DNA of 64,000 bases from Pantoea cypripedii (GTDB lineage: Bacteria; Pseudomonadota; Gammaproteobacteria; Enterobacterales; Enterobacteriaceae): contig NZ_CP024768.1 of NCBI RefSeq assembly GCF_011395035.1, positions 798,603 to 862,602 on the forward strand, written 5' to 3'. A model generated the notes under the pieces. It had not been told where the DNA came from. It did not search any database and saw nothing but the letters and a program-made list of their open reading frames with translations. Every line of letters starts with the position of its first letter. The stretch's first letter is position 1. Position numbers and translations under genes: made by a program. Below, piece by piece: positions 36,471 to 45,893 of this stretch.

Positions 36471-36971
36471 GTGAAAAAGTTGTTCTGTGCCGCTGCTCTG
36501 GGTGTTGCATTAGCTGCTTCTGCTGGCGCCCAGGCGGCAGACAAAATCGCCGTTGTTAACCTGAGCCAGGTTTTCCAGCAGTCTCCGCAGCGTGCTGCTG
36601 TTGCTAAGCAACTTGAGAGTGAGTTCCAGGGCCGCGCCTCCGATCTCCAGTCTCAGCAGCAGAAAATCCAGCAGGAAATCCAGGATCTGCAGCGCAATGC
36701 TTCTACCATGAAAGCAAGCGACCGTACCAAGAAAGAGAAGCAGATTTCTTCTGAGCGTGCGGCTTTCGAATCAAAAGCTCAGGCTTTTGAAAAAGACAAC
36801 CAGACCCGTCAGATGCAGGAACGCAACAAGCTGCTGGCTAAAATCCAGACCGCAGTTCAGTCTGTAGCGAAAAGCGAAGGGTACGATCTGGTTCTGGACT
36901 CTCAGGCCGTGCTGTACACTTCTTCCGATGCTAAAGACATCACTGCAGACGTTGTAAAACAGGTTAAATAA
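36471..36971 (+). CDS. skp: Periplasmic chaperone Skp
   Basis: Trimeric, tentacled chaperone that holds unfolded outer membrane proteins on the way to BamA. The signal peptide ends near residue 22 (GAQA/AD). A small beta core (IAVVNLSQVFQQ) and a long alpha-helical coiled coil rich in Gln/Lys (about 50-130) follow, with the core completed by DLVLDSQAVLYTSSDAKDITADVVKQVK. The length of 166 compares with 161 in E. coli. It starts at GTG with RBS AAGGAG. It is four bases from lpxD. Confidence 0.96.
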   Translation: MKKLFCAAALGVALAASAGAQAADKIAVVNLSQVFQQSPQRAAVAKQLESEFQGRASDLQSQQQKIQQEIQDLQRNASTMKASDRTKKEKQISSERAAFESKAQAFEKDNQTRQMQERNKLLAKIQTAVQSVAKSEGYDLVLDSQAVLYTSSDAKDITADVVKQVK

Positions 36972-36974
36972 TCG

Positions 36975-38000
36975 ATGTCATCTATTCGACTGGCTGATTT
37001 AGCCCAGCAGTTGGATGCAGAATTGCACGGAGATGGCGATATCGCCATCTCCGGCATTGCTTCTATGCAATCCGCCACAACTGGCCAAATCACTTTTCTT
37101 GCAAACAGCCGTTACCGCGAGCAGCTCGCCCAGGTTCAGGCTTCGGCCGTGGTGCTGACGGAAGCGGATCTGGAGTGGTGTAATACGGCTGCGCTGGTGG
37201 TAAAAAATCCTTACCTGACTTACGCCCGCATGGCACAACTGCTGGACACCACGCCTCAGCCCGCGCAAAATATCGCGCCCAGCGCGGTGATCGACCCGAC
37301 CGCGAAGCTGGGAAACAATGTATCGGTAGGCGCGAATGCGGTGATCGAGTCCGGTGTTGAACTGGGCGATGACGTCGTTATCGGTGCCGGATGTTTTGTA
37401 GGTAAGCAGACGCATATTGGTCGCGGTTCACGTTTGTGGGCTAACGTGACGATTTACCACGAAATCGAGATCGGTCAGGATTGTCTGATTCAATCGGGCA
37501 CCGTCATTGGTGCGGATGGATTCGGATACGCCAACGATCGCGGCAATTGGGTGAAAATCCCCCAGCTGGGAACGGTGATAATCGGTGATCGGGTGGAAAT
37601 TGGTGCCTGCACGACCATCGATCGCGGTGCGCTGGATAACACTCTGATCGGCAATGGTGTTATCATAGATAACCAGTGTCAGATTGCACACAACGTTGTG
37701 ATCGGCGATAACACCGCAGTTGCTGGTGGTGTGATCATGGCGGGTAGTCTGAAGATTGGTCGTTACTGTATGATTGGCGGCGCCAGCGTCATTAACGGGC
37801 ATATGGAAATCTGTGACAAAGTGACCGTGACCGGAATGGGCATGGTAATGCGTCCGATCACAGAGCCTGGGGTATACTCTTCGGGTATTCCGTTGCAACC
37901 CAACAAAACCTGGCGTAAAACGGCAGCGCTGGTGATGAACATCGATGACATGAGCAAACGTCTCAAAGCCATCGAGCGTAAAGTCGGCAAAGACGACTGA
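36975..38000 (+). CDS. lpxD: UDP-3-O-(3-hydroxymyristoyl)glucosamine N-acyltransferase
   Basis: Third step of lipid A synthesis, adding the N-linked hydroxyacyl chain. It has an N-terminal uridine-binding domain (1-100), a left-handed beta-helix of hexapeptide repeats (about 105-290), the catalytic-His region (DNQCQIAHNVVIGDNTAVAGG), and a C-terminal helix that helps bind acyl carrier protein. The length of 341 equals E. coli. It lies between skp and fabZ, as in E. coli. Confidence 0.97.
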   Translation: MSSIRLADLAQQLDAELHGDGDIAISGIASMQSATTGQITFLANSRYREQLAQVQASAVVLTEADLEWCNTAALVVKNPYLTYARMAQLLDTTPQPAQNIAPSAVIDPTAKLGNNVSVGANAVIESGVELGDDVVIGAGCFVGKQTHIGRGSRLWANVTIYHEIEIGQDCLIQSGTVIGADGFGYANDRGNWVKIPQLGTVIIGDRVEIGACTTIDRGALDNTLIGNGVIIDNQCQIAHNVVIGDNTAVAGGVIMAGSLKIGRYCMIGGASVINGHMEICDKVTVTGMGMVMRPITEPGVYSSGIPLQPNKTWRKTAALVMNIDDMSKRLKAIERKVGKDD

Positions 38001-38116
38001 CGCCATCCCGCGAGACCCGCTTCATAATAAGTAGCGTACCTTCTTACCACCTCAGGAGCCTTTTGAGGAAGTGCAGCAGGTATCGCAAAGAAGCGAAACG
38101 CCACCGAACTGATTTG

Positions 38117-38152
38117 CGGCCTGCAGATGATCATTTTGATCGATGCAGGCCG
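38117..38152 (+). other. Long hairpin in the lpxD-fabZ gap
   Basis: A perfect 9-base stem CGGCCTGCA/TGCAGGCCG encloses a second small palindrome (GATCATTTTGATC). No T tract follows. It lies 44 bases before fabZ and could act as an RNA processing or read-through control point in the operon. Confidence 0.5.
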
Positions 38153-38195
38153 TGTTATTGTTGCCATCAGATTTTTTTAGGACAGGAAGAGTATT

Positions 38196-38651
38196 TTGAC
38201 TACTGAAACGCATACTCTGAAAATTGAAGAGATTTTAGAATTGCTGCCGCACCGCTATCCATTTCTGCTGGTTGACCGCGTGCTGGAGTTTGAAGAGCAT
38301 AAATATTTGCGTGCGGTGAAGAACGTTTCCGTTAACGAACCGTTTTTCCAGGGACACTTCCCTGGTAAACCGATTTTCCCAGGCGTATTGATCCTGGAAG
38401 CAATGGCGCAGGCGACGGGCATTCTGGCGTTTAAAAGCGTTGGAAAACTGGAACCGGGCGAACTTTACTACTTCGCAGGTATTGATGAAGCTCGTTTCAA
38501 GCGTCCGGTCGTTCCGGGCGATCAGATGATCATGGAAGTCACTTTCGAGAAAACCCGCCGTGGTCTTACTCGCTTCAAAGGTGTTGCTACCGTAGACGGT
38601 AAAATTGTCTGTGAAGCGACCATGATGTGTGCCCGTAGCCGGGAGGCATAA
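38196..38651 (+). CDS. fabZ: 3-hydroxyacyl-ACP dehydratase FabZ
   Basis: Hot-dog fold dehydratase of fatty acid elongation; it competes with LpxA for 3-hydroxymyristoyl-ACP and so sets the phospholipid to lipid A balance. The catalytic pair is His54 (FFQGHFPGKPIFPG) and Glu68 (LILEAMAQ). The length of 151 equals E. coli. It starts at TTG with AGGAAGAG upstream, the same unusual start as E. coli. Confidence 0.97.
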   Translation: MTTETHTLKIEEILELLPHRYPFLLVDRVLEFEEHKYLRAVKNVSVNEPFFQGHFPGKPIFPGVLILEAMAQATGILAFKSVGKLEPGELYYFAGIDEARFKRPVVPGDQMIMEVTFEKTRRGLTRFKGVATVDGKIVCEATMMCARSREA

Positions 38652-38654
38652 TTA

Positions 38655-39443
38655 GTGATTGATTCAACCGCCAACATCCATCCCAGTTCTGTTATTGAAG
38701 AGGGTGCCGTAATCGGTGCCAATGTTCACATCGGTCCCTTTTGCTTTATTGGTGCCAACGTGGAAATTGGTGAAGGTACGGTGCTTAAATCGCACGTGGT
38801 GGTGAATGGCCATACGCGTATCGGTAAAGATAATCAGATCTATCAGTTTGCTTCCATTGGTGAAGTGAACCAGGACCTGAAATATGCCGGTGAGCCGACT
38901 CGCGTGGAAATTGGCGATCGCAATCGCATCCGCGAAAGCGTCACTATTCACCGTGGAACGGTGCAGGGTGGCGGTTTGACAAAAGTCGGTAGTGACAATT
39001 TGCTGATGGTGAATGCCCATATCGCACATGACTGTGTGATTGGTAATCGCTGCATTTTCGCCAACAACGCCACGCTGGGTGGCCATGTCACCGTTGATGA
39101 TTTTGCGATCATTGGTGGTATGACCGCCGTTCATCAGTGGTGCACCATTGGCGCACACGTGATGGTTGGTGGTTGTTCTGGCGTAGCTCAGGATATTCCT
39201 CCTTATGTCATCGCGCAGGGTAACCATGCGACGCCTTTTGGTATCAATATCGAAGGCCTGAAGCGTCGTGGTTTCAGCAAAGAAGCACTGCATGCGATTC
39301 GCAATGCCTACAAATTGTTGTATCGCAGCGATAAAACGCTGGAAGAAGCCAAGCCGGAAATTGAAGCACTGGCAAAAGCTCACAGCGAAGTGCAGCCTTT
39401 CTATGACTTCTTTGCCCGTTCTACCCGTGGGTTGATTCGTTAA
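38655..39443 (+). CDS. lpxA: UDP-N-acetylglucosamine acyltransferase
   Basis: First enzyme of lipid A synthesis, transferring 3-hydroxymyristate from ACP to UDP-GlcNAc. It has hexapeptide repeats from residue 2 to about 185 and catalytic His125 with His122 in NAHIAHDC. A helical C terminus ends in ARSTRGLIR. The length of 262 equals E. coli. It starts at GTG three bases after fabZ with GGAGG upstream, so it is cotranscribed and probably coupled. Confidence 0.97.
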   Translation: MIDSTANIHPSSVIEEGAVIGANVHIGPFCFIGANVEIGEGTVLKSHVVVNGHTRIGKDNQIYQFASIGEVNQDLKYAGEPTRVEIGDRNRIRESVTIHRGTVQGGGLTKVGSDNLLMVNAHIAHDCVIGNRCIFANNATLGGHVTVDDFAIIGGMTAVHQWCTIGAHVMVGGCSGVAQDIPPYVIAQGNHATPFGINIEGLKRRGFSKEALHAIRNAYKLLYRSDKTLEEAKPEIEALAKAHSEVQPFYDFFARSTRGLIR

Positions 39444-39446
39444 TCC

Positions 39447-40595
39447 ATGTCAGTGCGTCCCCTGACTATTGCCCTGGTCGCCGGAGAAACCTCCGGCGAT
39501 ATTCTTGGTGCCGGACTCATCCGCGCGTTAAAGGCGCGCCATCCTGATGCGCGTTTTGTTGGTGTTGCGGGTCCGCGTATGCAAGCTGAAGGTTGCGAAG
39601 CCTGGTATGAGATGGAAGAACTGGCGGTGATGGGCATTGTTGAAGTGCTGGAACGTCTGCCACGCTTGCTGAAAATCCGTCGCGACCTGACGCAGCGCTT
39701 CACTGAACTGCAACCGGACGTGTTTGTTGGTATCGATGCACCAGATTTTAATATTACGCTGGAAGGCCGCCTGAAGCGTGCTGGCATCCGTACCATCCAT
39801 TATGTCAGCCCGTCAGTGTGGGCCTGGCGTCAAAAACGTGTCTTTAAAATTGGTCGTAACACCAATCTGGTGCTGGCATTCCTGCCGTTTGAAAAAGCCT
39901 TCTACGATCGTTTCAACGTGCCATGCCGTTTTATCGGGCATACCATGGCGGATGCCATGCCAATGCAACCCGATAAGCTGGCGGCGCGGCGTGATTTAGG
40001 TATTGCCGACGATGCGATTTGCCTCGGCCTGCTGCCGGGTAGCCGTGGTGCGGAAGTCGAAATGCTGAGCGCCGATTTTCTGCGAGCTGCGCAGCTGCTG
40101 CGCCAGCGCTATCCGACTCTGGAAATTGTGGTGCCGCTGGTTAACGCCAAACGACGCGAACAATTCGAACAGATCAAAGCCGAGGTTGCCCCCGAGCTGC
40201 CGATGCATCTGCTCGACGGTAAAGGCCGTGAGGCGATGATCGCCAGCGATGCGGCGATTCTGGCATCCGGGACGGCGGCACTGGAATGCATGCTGGCAAA
40301 ATGTCCGATGGTGGTAGGTTATCGTATGAAACCCTTCACTTTCTGGCTGGCGAAACGGCTGGTGAAAACCCCCTATGTTTCATTGCCAAATTTGCTCGCG
40401 GGACGTGAACTGGTGAAGGAGTTGTTGCAGGATGAGTGCCAGCCGGAGGCATTGGCCGCCGCACTGGAACCCTTGCTGCATGCTGGCCCGGAGCGTGATG
40501 CGTTGCTCAGTACCTTTAACGAGCTACATGCACAGATTCGCTGGAATGCCGACGAGCAGGCCGCGGATGCTGTATTGGAGATTGCCCATGGCTGA
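39447..40595 (+). CDS. lpxB: Lipid-A-disaccharide synthase
   Basis: GT19 glycosyltransferase joining UDP-diacylglucosamine and lipid X into the lipid A disaccharide at the membrane. It starts MSVRPLTIALVAGETSGDILGAGLI. It carries LPGSRGAEVEML and ASGTAALECMLAKCPMVVGYRMKP. The length of 382 equals E. coli. It lies three bases after lpxA and overlaps rnhB by eight. Confidence 0.97.
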   Translation: MSVRPLTIALVAGETSGDILGAGLIRALKARHPDARFVGVAGPRMQAEGCEAWYEMEELAVMGIVEVLERLPRLLKIRRDLTQRFTELQPDVFVGIDAPDFNITLEGRLKRAGIRTIHYVSPSVWAWRQKRVFKIGRNTNLVLAFLPFEKAFYDRFNVPCRFIGHTMADAMPMQPDKLAARRDLGIADDAICLGLLPGSRGAEVEMLSADFLRAAQLLRQRYPTLEIVVPLVNAKRREQFEQIKAEVAPELPMHLLDGKGREAMIASDAAILASGTAALECMLAKCPMVVGYRMKPFTFWLAKRLVKTPYVSLPNLLAGRELVKELLQDECQPEALAAALEPLLHAGPERDALLSTFNELHAQIRWNADEQAADAVLEIAHG

Positions 40596-41214
40596 GTTTA
40601 TTTATCCGGATGCGCGTTTGATTGCGGGTGTTGACGAAGTGGGACGCGGTCCGTTGGTGGGGGCGGTAGTGACTGCCGCGGTGATCCTCGATCCGGCAAA
40701 ACCGATCGTGGGTCTGGCCGACTCCAAAAAACTGTCAGAAAAACGTCGTCTGGCGTTGTATGAAGAGATCAAAGAGAAAGCGCTGGCGTGGAGCCTGGGG
40801 CGCGCCGAACCGGAAGAGATCGATCAGATCAACATCCTGCACGCCACGATGCTGGCGATGCAGCGCGCGGTTGCTGGTTTAGCGCTGGTACCCGATTTTG
40901 TACTGATCGACGGCAATCGTTGCCCGGCGTTGCCGATGCCTGCGCAGGCCGTGGTCAAAGGGGATAGCCTGGTGGCGGAGATTAGCGCTGCGTCGATCCT
41001 GGCCAAAGTGACGCGCGATCGTGAAATGGCCGAGCTGGATCTGCTGTTCCCGCAGTATGGTTTTGCACAGCACAAGGGTTATCCTACGGCGCTGCACATG
41101 GAAAAACTCACCCAGCATGGTGTCACACCCCATCACCGTCGCAGTTTTGCGCCGGTACGCAACGCCCTGATTGATGCCGACGTGCTGGCCGCGCGTCAGC
41201 CGACTACGCTTTAA
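40588..41214 (+). CDS. rnhB: Ribonuclease HII
   Basis: Removes ribonucleotides and RNA primers from DNA:RNA hybrids. The active-site acids begin with Asp16-Glu17 in AGVDEVGRGPLVG, followed by the conserved FVLIDGNRCP and AEISAASILAKVTRDREM. The ATG at 40588 lies inside the end of lpxB, giving 208 residues; a longer in-frame start at 40432 would run through lpxB and is rejected. Confidence 0.96.
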   Translation: MAEFIYPDARLIAGVDEVGRGPLVGAVVTAAVILDPAKPIVGLADSKKLSEKRRLALYEEIKEKALAWSLGRAEPEEIDQINILHATMLAMQRAVAGLALVPDFVLIDGNRCPALPMPAQAVVKGDSLVAEISAASILAKVTRDREMAELDLLFPQYGFAQHKGYPTALHMEKLTQHGVTPHHRRSFAPVRNALIDADVLAARQPTTL

Positions 41215-41245
41215 TAGCCTGACACTGTTTTAACCGGAAACTGAT

Positions 41246-44200
41246 ATGGCTGAACCTCGTTTTATACATCTGCGTGTCCACAGTGACTACTCAATGGTTG
41301 ATGGCCTGGCGAAGACCGGGCCGCTGGTAAAAAAAGCGGCCTCATTAGGTATGCCCGCCATTGCCATTACTGATTTTACCAACCTGTGTGGGCTGGTGAA
41401 GTTCTATGGCACAGCGCATGGTGCCGGGGTGAAACCGATTATCGGTGCTGATTTTAACGTTGCCAGTGAGCTGATGGGTGATGAGCTCTCTCAGCTCACC
41501 GTGCTGGCCGCCAACAACGACGGTTATCAGAACCTGACGTTGCTGATTTCACGTGCTTATCAGCGAGGTTACGGCTTTGCTGGCCCGGTGATTGATCGTG
41601 ACTGGCTGGTTGAGCATCAGGAAGGTTTGATCCTGCTTTCCGGTGGTCGCCGTGGTGATGTAGGACGTAGCTTGCTGCGCGGTAACAATGCGCTGGTGGC
41701 ACAGTGTCTGGCGTTTTATCAACAACACTTCCCCGATCGCTACTACCTCGAACTGACGCGCACGGGTCGCCCGGATGAAGAAGCCTATCTGCACTCCGCA
41801 ATCGAACTGGCGATAGCGCAAGGCGTGCCGGTGGTGGCGACCAATGAAGTTTGCTTCCTGAATGAAGACGATTTTGACGCACACGAGATTCGTGTGGCGA
41901 TCCACGACGGGTTTACGCTGGACGATCCTAAGCGCCCGCGTAACTACAGCCCTCAGCAATATATGCGTAGCGAAGCGGAAATGTGCGAGTTGTTCTCGGA
42001 CATCCCGGAAGCGCTGGAAAATAGCGTAGAAATTGCTAAGCGTTGTAACGTGACGGTGCGTCTCGGTGAATACTTCCTGCCGCAGTTCCCTACCGGCGAT
42101 ATGACCACCGAAGACTTCCTGGTGATGAAATCTCGCGAAGGCCTGGAAGAACGCCTGGAATTCCTGTTTCCCGATCCGCAAGTTCGCGCGGAGAAGCGGC
42201 CGGAATATGATGAGCGTCTGGAGATTGAACTCAACGTTATCAACCAGATGGGGTTCCCCGGTTACTTCCTGATCGTCATGGAGTTTATCAAGTGGTCGAA
42301 AGATAACGGCGTGCCTGTGGGGCCGGGACGTGGTTCCGGTGCCGGTTCGCTGGTGGCCTATGCGCTGAAAATCACTGACCTTGATCCGCTTGAGTTTGAC
42401 CTGCTGTTCGAACGTTTCCTTAACCCGGAACGTGTGTCGATGCCTGACTTTGACGTCGACTTCTGCATGGAAAAACGCGATCAGGTCATCGATCATGTCG
42501 CGGAAATGTATGGTCGTGACGCCGTATCGCAGATCATTACTTTCGGAACGATGGCAGCGAAAGCGGTTATCCGTGACGTAGGCCGCGTGCTGGGCCATCC
42601 CTATGGTTTCGTCGATCGCATCTCCAAACTGGTGCCGCCCGATCCGGGCATGACGCTGGAAAAAGCCTTTGCTGCCGAACCGCAACTGCCGGAAATCTAC
42701 GAGGCTGATGAAGAGGTTAAGGCGCTGATCGATATGGCGCGTAAGCTGGAAGGCGTAACGCGTAACGCGGGTAAACATGCCGGTGGCGTGGTGATCGCGC
42801 CGACCAAAATCACCGATTTTTCCCCGTTGTACTGCGATGAAAACGGCAATCATCCGGTGACGCAGTTTGATAAGAATGATGTGGAATACGCGGGTCTGGT
42901 GAAGTTTGACTTCCTCGGCCTGCGAACGCTCACCATTATCGACTGGGCGCTGAAGATGATAAACCCGCGCCGTGAGAAGCAGGGGCTGGAACCGATTGAT
43001 ATCGCTGCCATTCCGCTCGATGACAAAAAGAGTTTTGACATGCTGCAACGCGCGGAAACCACCGCGGTGTTCCAGCTTGAATCGCGCGGCATGAAGGATC
43101 TGATCAAACGTCTGAAGCCGGACTGCTTCGAAGACATGATCGCTCTGGTGGCTTTGTTCCGTCCTGGTCCGTTGCAGTCTGGCATGGTGGATAACTTTAT
43201 CGACCGTAAACACGGGCGTGAAGCGATCTCTTATCCGGATATTGAGTGGCAGCACGAGTCGCTGCAACCGGTACTGGAACCCACCTATGGCATCATTCTT
43301 TACCAGGAACAGGTAATGCAGATCGCCCAGGTGCTGTCCGGTTACACCCTCGGTGGCGCAGATATGTTGCGTCGTGCGATGGGTAAAAAGAAACCGGAAG
43401 AGATGGCGAAGCAGCGCTCGGTGTTCCAGGAAGGCGCGGAGAAAATGGGCGTCAACGGCGAGCTGGCGATGAAGATCTTCGACCTGGTAGAGAAATTCGC
43501 CGGTTATGGTTTCAACAAATCGCACTCCGCTGCTTACGCACTGGTGTCTTACCAAACGCTGTGGCTGAAAGCGCACTACCCGGCTGAGTTTATGGCAGCG
43601 GTGATGACCGCTGATATGGATAACACCGAAAAAGTGGTGGGACTGGTGGATGAGTGCTGGCGTATGGGCCTCAAGGTTCTGCCGCCGGATATCAACGCCG
43701 GGCTGTACCCGTTCCATGTCAACGATGACGGTGAGATTGTTTACGGCATCGGTGCGATCAAAGGCGTGGGTGAAGGCCCGATCGAAGCGATCCTTGAAGC
43801 GCGTAATCGCGATGGTTACTTCAAAGAACTTTTCGATCTCTGTGCGCGTACCGATACCAAAAAGATCAACCGCCGCGTGATGGAAAAACTGATCATGTCC
43901 GGGGCGTTCGATCGCTTAGGCCCGCATCGTGCCGCGTTGATGAGCTCGCTTGGCGATGCGCTGAAAGCGGCCGATCAGCACGCGAAAGCGGAGGCCATCG
44001 GCCAGGCGGATATGTTTGGTGTTCTGGCGGAAGAACCCGAGCAGGTGGAGAAATCCTACGCCAGCGTGACGCCGTGGCCGGAACAGATTCAGCTGGATGG
44101 TGAGCGTGAAACGCTGGGTCTGTATCTCACCGGCCATCCGATCAATCAGTATTTGAAAGAAATTGAACGTTACGTCGGCGGCATGCGCCTGAAGGACATG

Positions 44201-44728
44201 CATCCGACCGATCGTGGTAAAGTGACCGTCGCGGCGGGGCTGGTCATTGCAGCCCGGACGATGGTTACCAAGCGCGGCAACCGAATTGGTATCTGTACTC
44301 TGGATGACCGCTCTGGTCGTCTGGAAGTGATGTTATTTACCGATGCATTGGATAAATACCAGCAATTGCTGGAGAAGGACCGAATCCTGATCGTCAGCGG
44401 ACAGGTCAGCTTTGATGACTTTAGTGGCGGCCTTAAAATGACCGCCCGTGAAGTGATGGACATTGACGAAGCGCGGGAAAAATACGCGCGTGGTCTTGCT
44501 ATCTCGCTGACGGACAGGCAAATTGATGACCAGCTTTTAAACCGTCTCCGCCAGTCTCTGGAACCTTATCGTTCCGGGACTATTCCGGTGCATCTCTATT
44601 ATCAGAGAGCAGATGCGCGGGCGAAGCTGCGCTTTGGTGCAGCGTGGCGTATTTCGCCCAGCGATCGTTTACTCAACGATTTGCGGTCGTTAGTTGGGTC
44701 GGAGCAGGTGGAACTGGAGTTTGACTAA
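41246..44728 (+). CDS. dnaE: DNA polymerase III alpha subunit
   Basis: Replicative polymerase catalytic subunit. The N-terminal PHP domain opens FIHLRVHSDYSMVDGLAKT. The C-family polymerase active site has Asp401 and Asp403 in PDFDVDF, with GPGRGSGAGSLVAY before it. Fingers, the beta-clamp binding motif (QADMFGVL, about 915-925), an OB fold and the C-terminal tau-binding part follow. The length of 1160 equals E. coli. It is 31 bases after rnhB and 12 before accA. Confidence 0.98.
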   Translation: MAEPRFIHLRVHSDYSMVDGLAKTGPLVKKAASLGMPAIAITDFTNLCGLVKFYGTAHGAGVKPIIGADFNVASELMGDELSQLTVLAANNDGYQNLTLLISRAYQRGYGFAGPVIDRDWLVEHQEGLILLSGGRRGDVGRSLLRGNNALVAQCLAFYQQHFPDRYYLELTRTGRPDEEAYLHSAIELAIAQGVPVVATNEVCFLNEDDFDAHEIRVAIHDGFTLDDPKRPRNYSPQQYMRSEAEMCELFSDIPEALENSVEIAKRCNVTVRLGEYFLPQFPTGDMTTEDFLVMKSREGLEERLEFLFPDPQVRAEKRPEYDERLEIELNVINQMGFPGYFLIVMEFIKWSKDNGVPVGPGRGSGAGSLVAYALKITDLDPLEFDLLFERFLNPERVSMPDFDVDFCMEKRDQVIDHVAEMYGRDAVSQIITFGTMAAKAVIRDVGRVLGHPYGFVDRISKLVPPDPGMTLEKAFAAEPQLPEIYEADEEVKALIDMARKLEGVTRNAGKHAGGVVIAPTKITDFSPLYCDENGNHPVTQFDKNDVEYAGLVKFDFLGLRTLTIIDWALKMINPRREKQGLEPIDIAAIPLDDKKSFDMLQRAETTAVFQLESRGMKDLIKRLKPDCFEDMIALVALFRPGPLQSGMVDNFIDRKHGREAISYPDIEWQHESLQPVLEPTYGIILYQEQVMQIAQVLSGYTLGGADMLRRAMGKKKPEEMAKQRSVFQEGAEKMGVNGELAMKIFDLVEKFAGYGFNKSHSAAYALVSYQTLWLKAHYPAEFMAAVMTADMDNTEKVVGLVDECWRMGLKVLPPDINAGLYPFHVNDDGEIVYGIGAIKGVGEGPIEAILEARNRDGYFKELFDLCARTDTKKINRRVMEKLIMSGAFDRLGPHRAALMSSLGDALKAADQHAKAEAIGQADMFGVLAEEPEQVEKSYASVTPWPEQIQLDGERETLGLYLTGHPINQYLKEIERYVGGMRLKDMHPTDRGKVTVAAGLVIAARTMVTKRGNRIGICTLDDRSGRLEVMLFTDALDKYQQLLEKDRILIVSGQVSFDDFSGGLKMTAREVMDIDEAREKYARGLAISLTDRQIDDQLLNRLRQSLEPYRSGTIPVHLYYQRADARAKLRFGAAWRISPSDRLLNDLRSLVGSEQVELEFD

Positions 44729-44740
44729 AACAGGAACATT

Positions 44741-45700
44741 ATGAGTCTTAATTACCTGGATTTTGAACAGCCAATCGCAGAACTGGAAGCGAAAATTGAT
44801 TCGCTGAAATCGATTGGCCGTCAGGATGAGAAACACGATATTAATCTGGATGAAGAAGTGCAGCGTCTGCGTGAAAAAAGCGTCGAGCTGACCCGTAAAA
44901 TCTTCTCCGATTTGGGTGCATGGCAGGTCGCGCAGTTGGCGCGTCATCCGCTGCGTCCTTATACGCTGGACTATGTCCGCAATGCCTTTGACGATTTTGA
45001 CGAGCTGGCAGGTGATCGCGCCTATGCTGACGATAAAGCCATCGTTGGCGGTATCGCGCGTCTCGATGGTCGCCCGGTGATGATCATTGGTCATCAGAAA
45101 GGCCGTGAAACCAAAGAAAAAATTCGCCGTAACTTCGGGATGCCAGCACCAGAGGGCTACCGCAAAGCGCTGCGCCTGATGGAGATGGCGGAACGCTTTA
45201 AGATGCCGTTGATCACCTTCATCGACACACCGGGTGCCTATCCGGGCGTGGGTGCTGAAGAGCGCGGCCAGTCTGAAGCGATCGCGCGCAACCTGCGTGA
45301 AATGTCTGGCTTGAAAATCCCGGTGATTTGTACCGTGATCGGCGAAGGCGGTTCGGGCGGTGCGCTGGCGATTGGTGTGGGCGATAAAGTCAACATGCTG
45401 CAGTACAGCACCTATTCGGTGATCTCTCCGGAAGGCTGTGCTTCTATCCTGTGGAAAAGCGCCGACAAAGCGCCGCTGGCAGCAGAAGCGATGGGCATCA
45501 CCGCCGATCGTCTGAAAGAGCTGAAGCTGATCGATTCCATCATCCCGGAACCATTGGGTGGTGCGCATCGTCACCCGGTCGATATCGCTGCTACGCTGAA
45601 AAAACAGCTGCTGGCCGATCTGGCCGATCTTGATGTGCTTAGCACGGAAGAATTGCTGAACCGTCGTTACCAGCGTCTGATGAGCTACGGCTACGCCTGA
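44741..45700 (+). CDS. accA: Acetyl-CoA carboxylase carboxyltransferase subunit alpha
   Basis: With AccD forms the carboxyltransferase that makes malonyl-CoA, the entry to fatty acid synthesis. It has the crotonase-like fold with IDTPGAYPGVGAEERGQSEAIARNLREM and GEGGSGGALAIGVGD. The length of 319 equals E. coli. It is the last gene of the conserved run. A long hairpin follows, and then the AT-rich foreign pair replaces the usual direct neighbour ldcC. Confidence 0.98.
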   Translation: MSLNYLDFEQPIAELEAKIDSLKSIGRQDEKHDINLDEEVQRLREKSVELTRKIFSDLGAWQVAQLARHPLRPYTLDYVRNAFDDFDELAGDRAYADDKAIVGGIARLDGRPVMIIGHQKGRETKEKIRRNFGMPAPEGYRKALRLMEMAERFKMPLITFIDTPGAYPGVGAEERGQSEAIARNLREMSGLKIPVICTVIGEGGSGGALAIGVGDKVNMLQYSTYSVISPEGCASILWKSADKAPLAAEAMGITADRLKELKLIDSIIPEPLGGAHRHPVDIAATLKKQLLADLADLDVLSTEELLNRRYQRLMSYGYA

Positions 45701-45722
45701 TTCTCATCTAACACGCATCTGT

Positions 45723-45760
45723 AAATCACGGAGAGTGTCGCAGGACATTCTCCGTGATTT
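45723..45760 (+). terminator. Long hairpin after accA, probable terminator
   Basis: Arms of 17 bases (45723-45739 and 45744-45760) pair completely with a single G:T wobble around a GCAG loop, 22 bases after the accA stop. The downstream T tract is poor (ATTTCATT), but the left A's and right T's are part of the stem. It marks the boundary of the housekeeping run. Confidence 0.75.
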
Positions 45761-45893
45761 CATTCCCTGATTTCAGGCTACTGGCCTGATACTTCCATAT
45801 TTCTCCCGCTATTCTCAGAAAAAAAACTGAATTGCCTGCTTATAGGCATTGCTATCCTTATGGTTCCTTATATTCAGTCTTAGGCGGTGCAGG

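Noticed and set aside
41549..43717. 722-codon open frame on the minus strand inside dnaE
   Set aside because: It is fully antisense to dnaE, whose polymerase and PHP motifs are intact. The product is His/Arg/Phe-rich shadow sequence with no RBS.
45849..45893. Upstream TTG start for the first OTU-like protein
   Set aside because: No RBS, and alignment with the paralogue begins exactly at GTG 45894 (MPNNDC).
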